Shown here: piece after piece, positions 30,214 to 39,741 of the stretch | How positions within the stretch are numbered: the first letter of the stretch is position 1 | Layout of the letters: each line of letters starts with the position of its first letter | Position numbers and translations under genes: made by a program | Assembly: GCA_011053005.1 (NCBI GenBank) | Contig: DRHW01000020.1 | Location: 62,001 to 126,000, forward strand | From: Methylophaga sp. | GTDB taxonomy: Bacteria > Pseudomonadota > Gammaproteobacteria > Nitrosococcales > Methylophagaceae | DNA length: 64,000 bases | Reading direction: 5' to 3' | Notes under the pieces: model-generated | Database searches by the model: none | What the model saw: the letters and a program-made list of their open reading frames with translations, nothing else | What the model was told of the DNA's origin: nothing

Positions 30214-31056
30214 TTAATTTGTTTTTTGATTCTTCAATATTTGAGAAATCTGCTGAATGTCTGCCATCACCCAAGTCGGGGCATAGTCTAATTTAGCAAT
30301 ATCTTGTTCCGTTGACACACCAGTTAGCACCATAATACTGCGCATTCCAGCATTAACAGCACCCAATATATCAGTATTTAAACGATCACCAATCGCAATA
30401 GTATTTGCTTTGTTAGTACCTAGTAACGCAAGAGCTTGTTCGTATAAAATCGGGGCAGGCTTACCAATACTCGTTGGTTTTATTCCCGTCACTGCTTCTA
30501 GCGCCGCCAATACACCACCGTTTCCCATGACTTCACCTAATTCTGTAGGTAATGTGGTATCGGAATTTGTCGCAAAAAATTGCGCACCAAGGTTAATGTT
30601 CAAAGTAGCTGTTGCTAGTTTGTCCCATGTAAGTTGACGATCTAAACCTGAGACAACAAGATCAGCACCTTGATCTAAAATGCCTTTATCTGGCTGGTTA
30701 ACTTGATACAAATCTGTTAAGGTAAAACCTTGTTCGATAAGTGGTTGTCGTAAGCCATCCTCACCGATGACAAATACGCGACGTTTATCAGAAGGTAAGT
30801 GTTGGGTTAGGTACTGGGCTGTGGCCATACTTGAGGTCAGTATTTCGCAGTGATCAATATCAACGCCCATTCCAGCTAGCTTGTCGACATATTGTTGCTG
30901 AGTAAGACTCGCATTATTGGTAGCTAATACAAAAGGAATGGCACAGCTTCTAAGCACAGAAAAAAACTCAATTAATCCATCCATTGGTTTATTTCCATGC
31001 CAAAGCACACCATCCATATCAATAATTAATCCAGCTAGATCATCAATTTCAATCAT
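30214..31056 (-). CDS. HAD-IIA family (NagD/phosphoglycolate phosphatase-like) hydrolase
   Basis: LIIDMDGVLWHGNKPMDGLIEFF, ATNNAS, GKPAPILYEQAL, IGDRLNTDILGAVNAGM. Confidence 0.92.
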   Translation of the reverse strand: MIEIDDLAGLIIDMDGVLWHGNKPMDGLIEFFSVLRSCAIPFVLATNNASLTQQQYVDKLAGMGVDIDHCEILTSSMATAQYLTQHLPSDKRRVFVIGEDGLRQPLIEQGFTLTDLYQVNQPDKGILDQGADLVVSGLDRQLTWDKLATATLNINLGAQFFATNSDTTLPTELGEVMGNGGVLAALEAVTGIKPTSIGKPAPILYEQALALLGTNKANTIAIGDRLNTDILGAVNAGMRSIMVLTGVSTEQDIAKLDYAPTWVMADIQQISQILKNQKTN

Positions 31057-31185
31057 GAATACATCCGTTATTTAAGTAATAAATTATGCGCAATTGTCAT
31101 GCACTATTGATACAGCTTGGCATAATTCAATTATCCCTGTCTAGCGAGGCCTAGATAGTTGACTTTAGTTTTGGTTATTTGTAAA

Positions 31186-31215
31186 TTGACATTGATTAGC
31201 ATTGTGCTTTATAGT
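31186..31215 (+). promoter_or_regulatory. Putative sigma70 promoter of hps1
   Basis: TTGACA (31186-31191) and TATAGT (31210-31215), 18-nt spacing. Confidence 0.6.
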
Positions 31216-31278
31216 CTTCCGGCGTATTTTTTAGCGTAAAACAATTAATATTTAACCCTTAACCAGGAGCATGTCAAC

Positions 31279-31920
31279 ATGGCAAAAGCACTTATCCAAA
31301 TGGCGCTAGATTCTCTAGATTTCGATGCAACAATCGCACTTGCTGAGCAAGTAGCACCTTATGTTGATATCTTGGAAATTGGTACACCTTGCATCAAGTA
31401 CAATGGTCTTGAACTTGTAACTGCATTGAAAGCAAAATTCCCAAACAAACTACTTCTAGTTGATCTTAAAACGATGGATGCTGGTGAGTATGAATCAACA
31501 CCTTTCTATGAAGCTGGTGCTGACATCTGTACTGTTTTGGGTGTTTCTGACAAAGCAACTATGGGCGGCGTAATTAAAGCTGCAAATGCTAACAATGCTG
31601 AAGCACAAATCGATTTAATCAGTGTTAAAGATAAAGCAGCAGTAGCAACTGCAGCAGCAGCTAACGGCGCACAAATCATCGGTGTTCACACTGGTCTTGA
31701 TGCTCAAGCAGCAGGTCAAACACCTTTTGCTGATTTATCTTTAGTTGCTAGCTTAAACTTAGGTGTTCGCATCTCAGTTGCTGGTGGTATTAACAAAGAT
31801 ACTATCCAAAAAACAATTCAAGCAGGCGCAACTATCGTTGTTGTCGGTGCAGCAATCTACGGTGCAGCTTCTCCAGCAGAATCTGCTAAAGAATTGCGTG
31901 CATTAGTTGATGCAGCATAA
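31279..31920 (+). CDS. hps: 3-hexulose-6-phosphate synthase (copy 1)
   Basis: QMALDSLDFDATIALAEQVAPYVDILEIGTPCIKYNGLELV, DLKTMDAGEYESTPFYEAGADICTVLG, GGINKDTI. Confidence 0.96.
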   Translation: MAKALIQMALDSLDFDATIALAEQVAPYVDILEIGTPCIKYNGLELVTALKAKFPNKLLLVDLKTMDAGEYESTPFYEAGADICTVLGVSDKATMGGVIKAANANNAEAQIDLISVKDKAAVATAAAANGAQIIGVHTGLDAQAAGQTPFADLSLVASLNLGVRISVAGGINKDTIQKTIQAGATIVVVGAAIYGAASPAESAKELRALVDAA

Positions 31921-31924
31921 TCTA

Positions 31925-31994
31925 ATTTAGAGCACGCTCTAAATATAGAATATGAAGAACGGGTGACCTTACTTAAATGAGGTCACTCGTTTTT
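31925..31994 (+). terminator. Tandem hairpins / terminator after hps1
   Basis: ATTTAGAGC-AC-GCTCTAAAT, then ACGGGTGACCT...AGGTCACTCGT-TTTTT. Confidence 0.8.
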
Positions 31995-32177
31995 TACTAT
32001 AGCTAGTTCAATGTACAAGTGTAAATGTAGGCAAAAACATAAAAGTCATGAAAATAAACAGCGCTTTTTGTTTAACTCTTCTGGGTTGCCACAGTTAACC
32101 TAAAAATAGAAATTAATTCATCGTACTTTCAAATTTTAAGATCGATAGAATTCCAAATTTAACAGGGGTATATCTAA

Positions 32178-32522
32178 ATGAGTGAAAAAGGTCTATTGGC
32201 TACAATTTGTAGCTTCTTCAGTGGTTTGTTTTCTTCTGATAATACAAATACTGTATTACCAGCAACAAGCAAAAAAAGTAACGACGGTCTTACAGGCGTA
32301 GAACGTTACATCAGAAACCAAGCAACTAAAAGCAATCAATTAACGGGTGTTGAATCTTATATCCGTAATCAAAAAAGTACACACAGCGTTACAAGTGTTG
32401 AAGCTTATATCCGTAACCAAGCTAATACACAAAATGTAACCAGTGTTGAAACTTATATTCGTAACCAGGCTAATACACAAAAAGTAACGAGTGTTGAAGC
32501 ATATATTCGTAACCAAGGTTAA
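32178..32522 (+). CDS. Small tandem-repeat protein of unknown function (five [L/V]T[G/S]VExYIRNQ repeats)
   Basis: 114-aa ORF; hydrophobic N-terminal segment GLLATICSFFSGLF, then LTGVERYIRNQ, LTGVESYIRNQ, VTSVEAYIRNQ, VTSVETYIRNQ, VTSVEAYIRNQ with ~16-aa period. Confidence 0.85.
   Translation: MSEKGLLATICSFFSGLFSSDNTNTVLPATSKKSNDGLTGVERYIRNQATKSNQLTGVESYIRNQKSTHSVTSVEAYIRNQANTQNVTSVETYIRNQANTQKVTSVEAYIRNQG
32289..32519 (+). repeat. Five-unit coding tandem repeat (~48-51 bp period)
   Basis: Repeats differ mostly at synonymous sites (e.g. ACAGGCGTAGAA / ACGGGTGTTGAA / ACAAGTGTTGAA / ACCAGTGTTGAA / ACGAGTGTTGAA). Confidence 0.9.
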
Positions 32523-32698
32523 TTCCTTAAGGCTACACATTAAATTTGATACTTCAAGATAATCGCTTCAGACGAACTAATCATCTGAACTTACGCGAAA
32601 TATTGAAGTCATTAAAAATAATACAGTCCACCCTCTTATTTAGATTTTAACTGAGAGTGTGGGGTTTTAAACTTTGAAATTAAAGGTACCATTCAAAA

Positions 32699-33682
32699 AT
32701 GGCAAATTTACTTGATCAGCTAAAAGAAATGACCGTTGTTGTTGCCGATACTGGCGATATTGCAGCAATCGAAAAATTTACACCTCGTGATGCAACAACA
32801 AATCCTTCACTTATTACTGCAGCAGCTCAAATGCCGCAATATCAAGCAATCGTCGATGATACTTTAAAAAGTGCACGTGAAACGGTTGGAGCAGATGCTT
32901 CAGCTACTGATGTTGTTTCATTAGCATTCGACCGTTTAGCAGTATCTTTCGGTTTGAAAATTCTTGATATCGTACCGCACCGTGTATCTACAGAAGTTGA
33001 TGCTAGATTATCGTACGACACTGAAGCAACAATCGCAAAAGGTCGTGACCTAATTGCTCAATACGAAGCTGCGGGTGTATCTCGTGACCGCGTATTAATC
33101 AAAATTGCAGCAACTTGGGAAGGTATTCAAGCAGCCGCTGTACTTGAAAAAGAAAATATTCACACTAACTTAACCTTAGTGTTTGGTTTACACCAAGCAA
33201 TCGCTTGTGCTGAAAACGGTATCACATTGATTTCACCTTTCGTTGGTCGAATCCTTGATTGGTACAAAAAAGATACAGGTACAGATTCATATGCACCGGC
33301 TGAAGATCCAGGTGTAGTATCAGTAACAGCGATCTACAACTATTTCAAAAAATTCGGTTATAACACTGAAGTTATGGGTGCAAGCTTCCGTAACCTAGGT
33401 GAAATCACAGAATTAGCAGGCGTTGATTTATTAACTATTTCTCCTGGATTGTTAGATGAATTGCAATCAACTGAAGGTGAACTACCACGTAAATTATCAT
33501 CTGAACAAGCTATGTCTTCTGACATTGCTAAAATTGATATGAACAAAGCAACTTTTGATGCAATGCATACTGAAGATCGTATGGCGACTGAAAAATTGTC
33601 AGAAGGTATTGATGGTTTTGCAAAAGCATTAGAATCACTTGAAGAATTACTCGCTAGCCGTTTGGCTGAATTAGAAGCTTAA
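32699..33682 (+). CDS. tal: Transaldolase
   Basis: [89 protein letters not shown]. Confidence 0.97.
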   Translation: MANLLDQLKEMTVVVADTGDIAAIEKFTPRDATTNPSLITAAAQMPQYQAIVDDTLKSARETVGADASATDVVSLAFDRLAVSFGLKILDIVPHRVSTEVDARLSYDTEATIAKGRDLIAQYEAAGVSRDRVLIKIAATWEGIQAAAVLEKENIHTNLTLVFGLHQAIACAENGITLISPFVGRILDWYKKDTGTDSYAPAEDPGVVSVTAIYNYFKKFGYNTEVMGASFRNLGEITELAGVDLLTISPGLLDELQSTEGELPRKLSSEQAMSSDIAKIDMNKATFDAMHTEDRMATEKLSEGIDGFAKALESLEELLASRLAELEA

Positions 33683-33705
33683 TTGCTTCGTTCAATCAGA
33701 CATTG

Positions 33706-33739
33706 TCAGCTCATTTAACTCATAAATGAGCTGATTTTT
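33706..33739 (+). terminator. Rho-independent terminator after tal
   Basis: TCAGCTCATTTA-ACTCA-TAAATGAGCTGA-TTTTT. Confidence 0.9.
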
Positions 33740-33756
33740 ATCAGAAACGGCATCAA

Positions 33757-33785
33757 TTGACTTTGTTGTCGTTTCTGAATATAGT
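33757..33785 (+). promoter_or_regulatory. Putative sigma70 promoter of hps2-phi
   Basis: TTGACT (33757-33762), 17-nt spacer, TATAGT (33780-33785). Confidence 0.6.
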
Positions 33786-33841
33786 CCCGAATCGCGTATA
33801 AACGTGTGATAAATCAAACTAATACTTTAGGAGTATGTAAC

Positions 33842-34477
33842 ATGGCAGAAATCCAAATGGCTCTAGATTCTCTAGACTTCGACGCAACTATGGCTTTAGC
33901 AGAACAAGTTGCACCTTATGTTGATATCTTAGAAATCGGCACACCTTGTATCAAATACAATGGTCTTAAACTAGTTAAAGCTTTAAAAGCTGCACACCCA
34001 ACTAAAAAAATCTTAGTTGACCTTAAAACTATGGATGCTGGCGAATATGAATCAACGCCTTTCTTCGAAGCTGGTGGTGATATCACTACAGTTTTGGGTG
34101 CATCTGATATGGCTACAATCAACGGTGTTATCAAAGCTGCAAACGCTAACAATGCTGAAGCTCAAGTCGATTTAATCGGTGTTGAAGATAAAGCTGCTGT
34201 TGCTAAAGCTGCTGCTGCAAACGGTGCTCAAATCATCGGTGTTCACACTGGTCTTGACGCTCAAGCTGCAGGTCAAACACCTTTTGCTGACTTAGCATTA
34301 ATTGCTGGTCTTGGCTTAGATGTTAAAATCTCTGTTGCTGGTGGTATTAACAAAACAACTATTCAAGATACAGTTCGCGCTGGTGCTTCAATCGTTGTTG
34401 TTGGTGCGGCTATCTACGGCGCAGCTTCTCCAGCAGAATCAGCTAAAGAACTACGTGCTTTAGTTGACGCGGCATAA
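33842..34477 (+). CDS. hps: 3-hexulose-6-phosphate synthase (copy 2)
   Basis: MAEIQMALDSLDFDATMALAEQVAPYVDILEIGTPCIKYNGLKLV; closely similar to copy 1 throughout; likely start at 33842. Confidence 0.96.
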   Translation: MAEIQMALDSLDFDATMALAEQVAPYVDILEIGTPCIKYNGLKLVKALKAAHPTKKILVDLKTMDAGEYESTPFFEAGGDITTVLGASDMATINGVIKAANANNAEAQVDLIGVEDKAAVAKAAAANGAQIIGVHTGLDAQAAGQTPFADLALIAGLGLDVKISVAGGINKTTIQDTVRAGASIVVVGAAIYGAASPAESAKELRALVDAA

Positions 34478-34488
34478 GGAATAGAAAA

Positions 34489-35022
34489 ATGCATCGTGAT
34501 CTACTCTTAAATAAAATCACTAATATCCTTGGTTCTACTGATGATTCATACGAAGCTAAATTAGTTTCAATGTGTGATGATGCCAAACGCATCTTTATTA
34601 CAGGCGCAGGTCGCTCAAAACTGGTTGGTAACTTCCTAGGGATGAGATTGATGCACAGTGGTTATGAAACCTATGTGCAGGGTGAAGTTGCAACACCAAG
34701 TATTCGTGAAGGCGATTTATTAATCGTTATCTCGGGTTCAGGTGAAACAACTCAACTTGTATCTTTCGCGAATAAAGCTAAGTCTGAAGGTGCGAAAGTG
34801 ATTTTGATTTGTTCTAAATCTAAATCAACTATTGGTGATATAGCGGATCAAACGATTCAAGTTGGTAACGATGATAGTTTTGCTCTTACTAAGGGCATGC
34901 CTATGGGAACCATGTTTGAATTATCTACATTAATCTTCTTAGAAGCAGCAATTTCTTACCTCATTCATGAGAAAGATCTTACTGAAGAAGCAATGAGATA
35001 CAGACACGCTAATATGGAATAA
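34489..35022 (+). CDS. hxlB: 6-phospho-3-hexuloisomerase
   Basis: SIS domain: RIFITGAGRSKLVGNFLGMRLMHSGYETYVQGEVATPSIREGDLLIVISGSGET; directly after hps2. Confidence 0.95.
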   Translation: MHRDLLLNKITNILGSTDDSYEAKLVSMCDDAKRIFITGAGRSKLVGNFLGMRLMHSGYETYVQGEVATPSIREGDLLIVISGSGETTQLVSFANKAKSEGAKVILICSKSKSTIGDIADQTIQVGNDDSFALTKGMPMGTMFELSTLIFLEAAISYLIHEKDLTEEAMRYRHANME

Positions 35023-35050
35023 CCACTTTTCCAAAAAGTAGTATAGAGAA

Positions 35051-35082
35051 ACGAGTTACCGCAAGGTAACTCGTTTTTTTTT
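35051..35082 (+). terminator. Rho-independent terminator after phi
   Basis: ACGAGTTACC-GCAA-GGTAACTCGT followed by T-tract. Confidence 0.93.
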
Positions 35083-35322
35083 GCCCCTAAGTTCTTCAAC
35101 TTTAGCTTTTAATTACTTTTATTAACTGTGCATAAAAGCAAATAATTAGTTCAGTGAAATAGGGCTGACATACTCATCAAGAGCGGCTTCATAATCACTA
35201 TCTTATCTGATATTTTTCGATTCAGAATAAGTTACTTACACGTAAGCACTCAATACTAATCTAGAGCTATTCAAAGCATAGCTGTATAATAGAATTTTTA
35301 CATTAGCTATAAAAGCATTGCC

Positions 35323-36729
35323 ATGACTACAGCCAAAACACTTTACGACAAACTTTGGGAACAACATACTGTGCGCACAGATGAAGATGGAATAACAGCT
35401 TTGTTATATATCGATCGTCACCTTGTTCATGAAGTAACTTCACCACAAGCGTTTGAAGGTTTACGTCTAGCAAATCGTAAACCACATCGTTTAAATTCAA
35501 TTTTAGCGACACCCGATCACAATGTGCCAACGAGTCATCGTGACAAAGGTATCATCGACCCTATTTCTCGTTTACAAGTAGAAACATTAGATAAAAACTG
35601 TAAAGAATTTGGCGTGACTGAGTTTGATTTAGCTGATATTCGTCAAGGAATTGTGCATGTAGTAGGACCAGAACAAGGGGCGACATTGCCAGGCATGACA
35701 GTAGTTTGTGGCGATTCACACACATCCACTCACGGCGCTTTTGGCGCATTGGCCTTTGGTATTGGCACATCTGAAGTTGAACATGTTTTAGCAACACAAT
35801 GTCTAATTCAGAAAAAAGCTAAAAGTATGTTGGTGAGAGTTGATGGCCAAGTTAGAGATGGTGTAACGGCAAAAGATATCGTATTAGCAATTATCGGAAA
35901 ATTAGGCACCGCAGGCGGAACTGGCTATACGATTGAGTTTGCAGGCGAAGCCATCCAAGCGTTAAGCATGGAAGGTCGTATGACGGTGTGTAATATGACG
36001 ATTGAAGCTGGCGCACGTGCCGGCCTTATTGGCGTCGATGACACAACGATTAATTATCTAAAAGGTCGCCCTTTTGCACCTTCTGATGATAACTGGGAAC
36101 AAGCAGTTGCTGCATGGCGTGACTTGCACAGTGATGCGGATGCTGTTTTTGATAAAACGATTGTTTTAAATGCCGCTGAAATTAAACCTCAAGTCACATG
36201 GGGCACATCTCCAGAAATGGTCGTGTCTATTGATGGCAATGTACCGGATCCATCTCAAGAATCAGATTTAGTTAAGCGTAATGGCATGGAAAAAGCGTTA
36301 GCTTATATGGGTCTTAAAGCGAATCAAGCTATCAAAGATATTCAATTAGATCGCGTTTTTATTGGTTCATGCACCAATTCGCGTATTGAGGACTTACGCC
36401 AAGCTGCTGCAGCCATTAACGGTGGTAAAGTTGCAAGCACAGTCAAACAAGCAATGGTTGTACCTGGTTCAGGCTTAGTTAAGCAACAAGCTGAGCTTGA
36501 AGGTTTAGATAAAATATTTATTGAAGCTGGCTTTGAATGGCGCGATCCTGGTTGTTCAATGTGTTTGGCAATGAACGCTGATCGTTTAGAATCTGGCGAA
36601 CATTGTGCATCGACCTCAAATCGTAACTTTGAAGGTCGCCAAGGTTTAGGTGGACGTACACATTTGGTCAGCCCATCGATGGCGGCAGCGGCGGCTATTG
36701 CAGGTCATTTTGTTGATGTAACTCACTAA
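35323..36729 (+). CDS. leuC: 3-isopropylmalate dehydratase large subunit
   Basis: [86 protein letters not shown]. Confidence 0.97.
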   Translation: MTTAKTLYDKLWEQHTVRTDEDGITALLYIDRHLVHEVTSPQAFEGLRLANRKPHRLNSILATPDHNVPTSHRDKGIIDPISRLQVETLDKNCKEFGVTEFDLADIRQGIVHVVGPEQGATLPGMTVVCGDSHTSTHGAFGALAFGIGTSEVEHVLATQCLIQKKAKSMLVRVDGQVRDGVTAKDIVLAIIGKLGTAGGTGYTIEFAGEAIQALSMEGRMTVCNMTIEAGARAGLIGVDDTTINYLKGRPFAPSDDNWEQAVAAWRDLHSDADAVFDKTIVLNAAEIKPQVTWGTSPEMVVSIDGNVPDPSQESDLVKRNGMEKALAYMGLKANQAIKDIQLDRVFIGSCTNSRIEDLRQAAAAINGGKVASTVKQAMVVPGSGLVKQQAELEGLDKIFIEAGFEWRDPGCSMCLAMNADRLESGEHCASTSNRNFEGRQGLGGRTHLVSPSMAAAAAIAGHFVDVTH

Positions 36730-37656
36730 ATGACCGAGATTAAGCAAACGGTTGTTAATGAACTGCATACTTTACGTGATGTCTTGCGTTGGACGACCTC
36801 ACAATTTAATGCTGCAGAACTATTTTATGGTCACGGTAATGTTGATGCCTTTAATGATGCACTACAACTGATTTTACATAGCCTGCATTTGCCAGCGACA
36901 GAGTTTCCAGAAGTGTTTGCTGATGCACGACTAACAAATGCAGAAAAACAAGCTATTGTAGTTCTAGTTGAACGTCGTATTACTAAACGAATTCCCGTGC
37001 CTTACCTTACACATGAGGCATGGTTTGCAGGTATGCCTTTTTATGTTGATGAGCGCGTATTAATCCCTAGATCACCATTTGCAGAACTCATTCAAGATCA
37101 ATTTATGCCTTGGCTTACAGATCCTGATTCAGTGATGAATATTCTTGATTTATGTACAGGAGGTGGCTGTATTGCGATCGCTTGTGCAGAAGCATTTCCC
37201 GATGCAAAGGTTGATGCAGTTGACATCAGTATTGATGCGATCAACGTAGCTAATATAAATATTAAAAAACATGACTTAACAAATCAGGTTCATGCCATTC
37301 AATCTGATCTATGGTCTGCACTTCCCGGGCAAAAATATGATCTGATTGTCAGTAACCCTCCCTATGTCGGTGCTGATGAAATGGCAAGTTTACCTGCTGA
37401 GTATCACCATGAACCAAGATCAGCACTCGAAGCTGACGATAATGGTCTGGCTTTAGTCGAGCAGATTTTATTACATGCAGCAGACTTCTTAACTCATGAA
37501 GGTCTTTTATTTGTTGAGGTCGGTAATAGTGATTTTGCAGTGATGGAAAAATGGCCTGATATTGAGTTTGTATGGTTAGATTTTGATCAAGGTGGTCACG
37601 GTGTATTTATGCTCGATTATGCGCAATGTGTGACGTTTTCTCAGCGTTATCAATAA
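36730..37656 (+). CDS. prmB: 50S ribosomal protein L3 N5-glutamine methyltransferase
   Basis: LIPRSPFAELI, DLCTGGGCIAIACAEAFP, SNPPYVGADEMASLPAEYHHEPRSALEADDNGL. Confidence 0.95.
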   Translation: MTEIKQTVVNELHTLRDVLRWTTSQFNAAELFYGHGNVDAFNDALQLILHSLHLPATEFPEVFADARLTNAEKQAIVVLVERRITKRIPVPYLTHEAWFAGMPFYVDERVLIPRSPFAELIQDQFMPWLTDPDSVMNILDLCTGGGCIAIACAEAFPDAKVDAVDISIDAINVANINIKKHDLTNQVHAIQSDLWSALPGQKYDLIVSNPPYVGADEMASLPAEYHHEPRSALEADDNGLALVEQILLHAADFLTHEGLLFVEVGNSDFAVMEKWPDIEFVWLDFDQGGHGVFMLDYAQCVTFSQRYQ

Positions 37657-37671
37657 ACGTGTAAAGAGTTA

Positions 37672-38967
37672 TTATTCCTCAGTCTGTTGATATGGTTTTA
37701 CACAATTTCTACCTGACATTTTCGCACGATACATAGCGTCATCAGCGAGTTCAAACAAGCTATTTAAGCTATGCTTAGTATCTATCTCCATCGTAGCGAC
37801 ACCAATACTCGTCGTAATAGACACACTAGCGGGCTTAAACTGTTTGAGACGCTTTTGTAGGCGCTCCATAAAAGCAATTGCCGTGGACTGTGAGCAATCA
37901 GGTAATAAAAAGACAAACTCTTCACTTGCCCAACGCGTAACCATATCACCCTCGCCTACAAAACGTTTTAACCATGCTCCTAACTCAGCTAAAACTTGAT
38001 CGCCTTTTTCATACCCCATTGTTTCATTGATTTTTTTGAAGAAATCAATATCCAAAACCGCTAACGTTAATGGTCGTTTATATCGAATAGCCTCACTAAA
38101 ATACTTGCCTGAGAATTCGCGTAAAGCATGGCGATTGAATAATTTTGTCAGCTCGTCCAACATGGATAAACTATACAGCGATTTTTGTTGTGCCCTTAGT
38201 TCAAGGGTATTTTGATAACTAGTAATATTATTAAAAACACGTTGGCGAAGTTCTTCACGAACAATGGGCTTAGCAATATAATCATTCACTCCTAAGTGAA
38301 AGAGCTCTATTTTACGTGAAATATTGTCAAAACCAGATGTGGCTATAATGGGTAAATTACCGTGCTCGCCTTGAAATCGTCTAATTTTTCTCACTAGCGC
38401 AATGCCACTCATTAAACCTTCAAGCATGATATCGGTAATCACCAAATCGTAATTGCCTGTTTGAAAAGAATCCCATGCTTCTTCTGCATGAGTATAAGCA
38501 TCGACATCCAGCCCCATATCCGTTAATAAATCAAGCATAATGGCTTGTAAAACGCGAGAATCTTCTACTACTAAAACTCGTCCCGATAATTGACGGTTTT
38601 CACGATCAACATGACGCTGTAAATACGTATTGAACTCGAGTAAGTCTTTTTTGCAGAAAATATCCGTCGCGCCAGCCAATAATGCTTGTTTGAGAATTTT
38701 TGAATTATCTTCTTTAGTCAAGATAATGAGTGATGCCAAATCATAACCACGAATTGAACGTGCTTGCCCACAAAACTCACTACCTGAAATATCAGGCAGC
38801 TGACAACCACAACAGATTAAGCTGAAACGCTCTTGCTTAGCTAGCTGTAAACCTTGTTGGCCTGTAGCCGCAAAAGCGGTTGTGAAACCTACCTGCTCAA
38901 GAGAGACCTTGAGGACTGCTCGGAAGGTTTCATCTTCATCAATAATCAATGCACTTAATTTCTGCAT
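37672..38967 (-). CDS. REC-REC-GGDEF (PleD-like) response regulator with degenerate GGDEF motif
   Basis: Two receiver domains, GGDEF-like domain MLDELTKLFNRHALREF, LDIDFFKKINETMGYEKGDQVL, with RWASEEF replacing GGDEF; likely start MQKLSALIIDEDE at 38967. Confidence 0.88.
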   Translation of the reverse strand: MQKLSALIIDEDETFRAVLKVSLEQVGFTTAFAATGQQGLQLAKQERFSLICCGCQLPDISGSEFCGQARSIRGYDLASLIILTKEDNSKILKQALLAGATDIFCKKDLLEFNTYLQRHVDRENRQLSGRVLVVEDSRVLQAIMLDLLTDMGLDVDAYTHAEEAWDSFQTGNYDLVITDIMLEGLMSGIALVRKIRRFQGEHGNLPIIATSGFDNISRKIELFHLGVNDYIAKPIVREELRQRVFNNITSYQNTLELRAQQKSLYSLSMLDELTKLFNRHALREFSGKYFSEAIRYKRPLTLAVLDIDFFKKINETMGYEKGDQVLAELGAWLKRFVGEGDMVTRWASEEFVFLLPDCSQSTAIAFMERLQKRLKQFKPASVSITTSIGVATMEIDTKHSLNSLFELADDAMYRAKMSGRNCVKPYQQTEE

Positions 38968-38980
38968 TTGTCCTTCGCCT

Positions 38981-39706
38981 TTAAATTTGATATCCATTCT
39001 TTGATTGTTCATCACGTGTGTCGGATGCTTGTTCAAGCAATTGTCGTGTAAATACAGCTCGTAAGTAAAACCCTTTAGGATTTATTTTTTCATGTGAGCC
39101 AGATGATGACACACCATTGACCAACACTTTACTGTTTGCAGCTTTAGGTCTTATCTGTAAGTACTCACCTTCTTTTGCTGTAATCTCTGACTGCTCACCA
39201 AGGACAATGCGATCCATTAATTCTTCCCAATCTCTTTTTAAAACAGCATTTTGTTGCTCACTTGGCTGCCACAACCAGGCATTGCCAACGTATCTTTGAG
39301 CAAGAGGAATTGTCTTATCCGCCTCAATAGGTACCCATAATACATGAGCCAATTTTCGCCTTAGCCAACTATCTTGCCAGCTTAATTCGCCGCTTTGGCT
39401 CATCGATACGGTGCACACATAGGTTGATTCTTTCGGTTGACCTTGCGCATTTAAAGGCAAGGTTTTCATCTCAATACCTAGGCTAACAAAATCAGGTTCA
39501 GCTTTATTACCCGCATTAGCGCCCAAGTACAATTCTAATAAATTACCGACCCAACCTTTGTGTCGAAGTAAATTATCAGGCACTTCAATATTAAGCTCTG
39601 CAGCCAGCATACCAAGCGTCTTTCCTGCCAAACCCTGACAACGTGTTAATAATTCATCTTGTGTCTGTGGCGGTAAAACATTGGCTGGTAAGTTATTATC
39701 ATTCAT
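38981..39706 (-). CDS. mutH: DNA mismatch repair endonuclease MutH
   Basis: LAGKTLGMLAAELNIEVPDNLLRHKGWVGNLLELYLGANAGNKAEPDFVSLGIEMKTLPL with D-x-ExK nuclease motif. Confidence 0.95.
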   Translation of the reverse strand: MNDNNLPANVLPPQTQDELLTRCQGLAGKTLGMLAAELNIEVPDNLLRHKGWVGNLLELYLGANAGNKAEPDFVSLGIEMKTLPLNAQGQPKESTYVCTVSMSQSGELSWQDSWLRRKLAHVLWVPIEADKTIPLAQRYVGNAWLWQPSEQQNAVLKRDWEELMDRIVLGEQSEITAKEGEYLQIRPKAANSKVLVNGVSSSGSHEKINPKGFYLRAVFTRQLLEQASDTRDEQSKNGYQI

Positions 39707-39741
39707 CGAAGCATGATAACCTAGCTCACTTTATTCTGCAT

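Noticed and set aside
32289-32519. CRISPR-like array in the regularly spaced repeats
   Set aside because: Repeats are in frame, degenerate at synonymous sites and encode a conserved peptide; no cas genes nearby.
32340-32540. Minus-strand ORF mirroring the repeat protein
   Set aside because: It is the antisense of the tandem-repeat gene; open only because of the repeat's composition, no promoter or RBS.
38967-39036. Overlap of the REC-GGDEF gene with mutH
   Set aside because: The extra N-terminus MNKHPTHVMNNQRMDIKFKGEGQ is not domain sequence; likely start is 38967, so no overlap.
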